From VFZP01 sp043730365 (GTDB lineage: Bacteria; Acidobacteriota; Terriglobia; Bryobacterales; Bryobacteraceae), in assembly GCA_043730365.1 (NCBI GenBank), contig JAYTKJ010000587.1:1-16536 (forward strand): a DNA stretch of 16,536 nucleotides, given 5' to 3'. Shown here piece by piece: positions 14,354 to 16,536 of this stretch (positions are counted from its first letter, which is position 1; every line of letters begins with the position of its first letter). The notes beneath the pieces are model-generated. The model worked only from the letters and a program-made list of their open reading frames with translations. It made no database searches and had not been told where the DNA came from. The translations under genes were made by a program, and so were the position numbers.

Positions 14354-15586
14354 TTATCGGCCCGGCTCAGAAATTCGATACAGATGCGTGGAACTGCGCA
14401 AGAAGAACGAATGGCCTGAGACCGCCAGGGACGCATACGTGAGGCCATCCACAGGATTGGAAGCCAGCTTTCGGAACTCGCGGCCCGGGGCCATCACTAT
14501 GGTTTCGCCCTCCTCGCTCTGCCAGTACAGCCGCCCGTCGGCAAAGGTGGGCGACGCCGAGAAGTTGCCGCCCAGCCGTTCCTGGTAGTTCAACTTGCCT
14601 GTCACTGCGTCCAGACAAGACAGAATGCCGTTGTCGGAAACAATGTAGATCTCGCTGCCCACAACGATGGGAGAGGGCGTCAGCGGGATACCTCGTTCGG
14701 CACGCCAGGCCACATGGGTCTGGGTGACGTTACCCTCGCCGTCTGGCCGCACCGCCAGCAGTTGCGGTTTGTAGAAGCCGGTGCAGAGATAAACGAAGCC
14801 GTGGGCAAACACCGGCCTGGGAACGTTGGAGAAGCCGTCGCCGTACTCAACCGACCACAGCTCCTTGCCCGTGGCCGGGTCGTAGGCGATCGTACGGTGG
14901 GCGCTGGGAGCCACCAGTTGGGACTTTCCGTTCACCTCGATCACGAGCGGCGTCGCAAAAGCCATATTGCCGCGCGGCCGTACCTTGCGCCAGCGCACTT
15001 CACCGGTCGTCTTCTCAAGCGCCACCACGTACTGCGTGTCCACGCCATCGCAGGCCACAATCAACAGGTCATGCCATACCACCGGTGAGCCGCCGCCGCC
15101 ATGGACGTGCTCGTAGCCGGGCAGCATGGTTTTCCAAACTACTTCGCCGCTGGCAGCGCGCACGGCAGCGGTGCCCAGCACCCCGAAATGGACGAAAATG
15201 AGGCCTGAATCGCTGTCCAGAATCGGGGTGGGCGAAGCGTAGCTGTTCTTGGCATGCTGTTTGCCAGTCTCGTCAAACTCGAAAACGGGGATGTCTCGCA
15301 ACTGTTCACCCGTGCCTTCGTCAAAGCTCAACAGGTGCAGCGAACGGGCCGACGCCTTGCCACCCGCATCGATCGACGTAGTCAACCAAATCCTGCCGCC
15401 GGCAATCACGGGGGAGGACCAGCCCCGGCCCGGTACCGGCGTTTTCCAACGCATGTTGTTCTTTTCGCTCCACTCAAGCGGTAGCCCGGTGGCGGTGGAG
15501 GAGCCCTGCCCACCTGGACCGCGGAATTCCGGCCAGTCTTCGGCCAAGGCGGTTGAAGCGGCCAGTGCCCAGATTAATCGGCGCAT
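14354..15586 (-). CDS. Exported PQQ-like beta-propeller protein
   Basis: The protein has 410 residues from ATG 15586; a TTG at 15595 could add three residues, but neither start has a clear Shine-Dalgarno sequence. The signal peptide MRRLIWALAASTALA is followed by EDWPEFRGPGGQG, a typical start of PQQ-repeat (BamB-like, PQQ_2) proteins in Planctomycetes and Acidobacteria. Several propeller blades show the G-x-x-x-W pattern, for example SGEVVWKT, TGEVRWRK and TGKELWSV, and the weaker TGKLNYQE. No residues for binding pyrroloquinoline quinone as in true quinoprotein dehydrogenases are evident, so it is probably a structural or binding propeller in the periplasm. It is on the same strand as gltA, 148 bp upstream of it, and is divergent from the LarA-like gene with only 47 bp between starts. 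Confidence 0.9.
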   Translation of the reverse strand: MRRLIWALAASTALAEDWPEFRGPGGQGSSTATGLPLEWSEKNNMRWKTPVPGRGWSSPVIAGGRIWLTTSIDAGGKASARSLHLLSFDEGTGEQLRDIPVFEFDETGKQHAKNSYASPTPILDSDSGLIFVHFGVLGTAAVRAASGEVVWKTMLPGYEHVHGGGGSPVVWHDLLIVACDGVDTQYVVALEKTTGEVRWRKVRPRGNMAFATPLVIEVNGKSQLVAPSAHRTIAYDPATGKELWSVEYGDGFSNVPRPVFAHGFVYLCTGFYKPQLLAVRPDGEGNVTQTHVAWRAERGIPLTPSPIVVGSEIYIVSDNGILSCLDAVTGKLNYQERLGGNFSASPTFADGRLYWQSEEGETIVMAPGREFRKLASNPVDGLTYASLAVSGHSFFLRSSTHLYRISEPGR

Positions 15587-15633
15587 AGAAAGCAATCTAC
15601 AGCATACAGGTTGCGCTACGATGAGACGATCCC

Positions 15634-16536
15634 GTGAAGTATCTTACCTACTCCGGCAACAACATCATCAGCGTTGATCTGCCGCCCAACTCCCATATCG
15701 TCTACACCAATCCGCCCATTCCGGGATTCAAGAAGGAGCAATATCCGGGTCTGGTGCGGCAGGCGTTTGAAAAACCCCTGGGCATGGAGCCACTGAAGGA
15801 ACTGGTGGACGGCAACTCGAAAATCCTGATTGCCTTTGACGACAACTGCCAGCCGTTTCCGCCCACCGCCAAGCCTGACTTTAGGCAACTGGCGCTCGAA
15901 ACGCTGTTGCCGATGTTGTACTCCTACGGCGTCGACAAGAAGAACATCCACCTCATGTGCGCCGTGGCGCTCCACCGCAAGATGAAGGAGCATGAGCTCC
16001 GGCACATGGTGGGCGATCATGTGATGAGCGAGTTTTTCCCCACCCAGCTCACTAACTTCGACGCCGAAGCGCCGGAAGACATGACCAATCTGGGCGAGAC
16101 CGAAGCAGGCGAGGTTGTCGAGATCAGCCGCCACGCCGTGGACGCCGATCTGGTGATCTATCTCGATTCGATTCAAATTCCTCTCAACGGCGGACACAAG
16201 AGCGTCGCCGTGGGCCTGGCCGGTTACAAGACCATGGCCTACCACCACAATCCCAACTGCACCAAAGACTCGCCGCACGTCATGCAGCCGGCCGGGTCCA
16301 GAATGCACGAGTCGATCGAGCGCATCAGTCGCGTGGTGATGAAGCACTGCAAGATCATGGTGATGGAATTCGCCATGAACGCAGCCACCTATCCATCGCA
16401 CAGCGCCTATCTCGGCAAACCCGATTCGCGCTGCAACACCGCCGAAATGGTGATGAAGACCGCCACGCCGTTCTCCATGAAGCTGCTGCCCGAGCCCGCG
16501 CGCAAGGCGATTCTCCGCAGCGTCCCCGGCTCCTAC
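15634..16536 (+). CDS. LarA-like (DUF2088) protein, partial, cut by the window end
   Basis: The frame is open for 301 codons from GTG 15634 to the last base. A stop (TGA at 15622-15624) lies just upstream in frame and the next ATG is at codon 51, so GTG is the only likely start. The protein looks like the nickel-dependent lactate racemase family: FDDNCQP (68-74) stands where LarA has its DD/TRP segment, ALHRKMKEHEL (112-122) where it has the catalytic HRP loop, NGGHKSVAVGLAGYKT (185-200) where it has the cofactor-anchoring Lys, and YHHNP (203-207) where it has the nickel-ligand His. Compared with L. plantarum LarA from memory, the substrate-binding Arg is Gln73 and the second catalytic His appears absent. 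It may therefore act on another 2-hydroxy acid or related substrate. No Lar maturation genes are visible in the window. Confidence 0.85.
   Translation, partial: MKYLTYSGNNIISVDLPPNSHIVYTNPPIPGFKKEQYPGLVRQAFEKPLGMEPLKELVDGNSKILIAFDDNCQPFPPTAKPDFRQLALETLLPMLYSYGVDKKNIHLMCAVALHRKMKEHELRHMVGDHVMSEFFPTQLTNFDAEAPEDMTNLGETEAGEVVEISRHAVDADLVIYLDSIQIPLNGGHKSVAVGLAGYKTMAYHHNPNCTKDSPHVMQPAGSRMHESIERISRVVMKHCKIMVMEFAMNAATYPSHSAYLGKPDSRCNTAEMVMKTATPFSMKLLPEPARKAILRSVPGSY

Noticed and set aside
15616..16401. Minus-strand open frame of 261 codons at the right edge
   Set aside because: The plus-strand frame from 15634 shows the LarA-family motifs and is open to the window end; the minus frame is its shadow.

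Overview
The window reads as a piece of chromosome from a GC-rich acidobacterium, most likely of the Bryobacterales (Candidatus Solibacter and relatives). The evidence is a DUF1549/DUF1553 protein with a DUF1501 partner, a SUMF1-type exported protein next to them, a secreted protein ending in a 'LDTNGYFAP' tail, and the generally high GC. The assignment rests on recalled family distribution, not on a database search.

Left part (1-10372, all plus strand). The window opens in the last 72 codons of a secreted protein. A DUF1549/DUF1553 gene (290-2167) follows, then four imperfect 94-bp tandem repeats that start on its stop codon (2161-2540), then a membrane acyltransferase (2651-3781). Next comes a tightly packed six-gene run: a Tat-exported DUF1501 protein, a SUMF1/FGE-like protein (11-bp overlap), a periplasmic cyclophilin (ATGA overlap), a cytosolic ATP-grasp ligase (overlapping GTG start and TGA stop), and two paralogous exported SIMPL-like proteins (4-bp gaps). 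Six of the seven proteins in this block, counting the DUF1549/1553 protein and leaving out the acyltransferase, carry export signals. Most of the set therefore probably works in the envelope, with the ATP-grasp enzyme the only clearly cytosolic one.

Right part (10342-15586, minus strand). Read in the direction of transcription: a PQQ-type beta-propeller protein, citrate synthase (gltA) with a recognisable sigma-70-type promoter and a roughly 100-nt leader, a small exported protein of unknown function, and a HipB/HipA-type toxin-antitoxin pair. A three-copy operator-like array lies just upstream of the antitoxin. HipA overlaps the end of the plus-strand operon tail to tail by 31 bp.

Right edge (15634-16536, plus strand). 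The last gene is a LarA-like (nickel-dependent lactate racemase superfamily, DUF2088) protein, cut by the window end and divergent from the PQQ protein gene.

Most noteworthy points: the repeat array fused to a stop codon, with copy-to-copy changes that keep RNA hairpins through G-U pairs; the physical split of the usually adjacent DUF1549/1553 and DUF1501 genes by that array and an acyltransferase; a SUMF1 protein lacking the FGE active-site cysteines; the tandem SIMPL-like paralogues; and the iterated hipBA operator candidates, each covering a -10-like hexamer.
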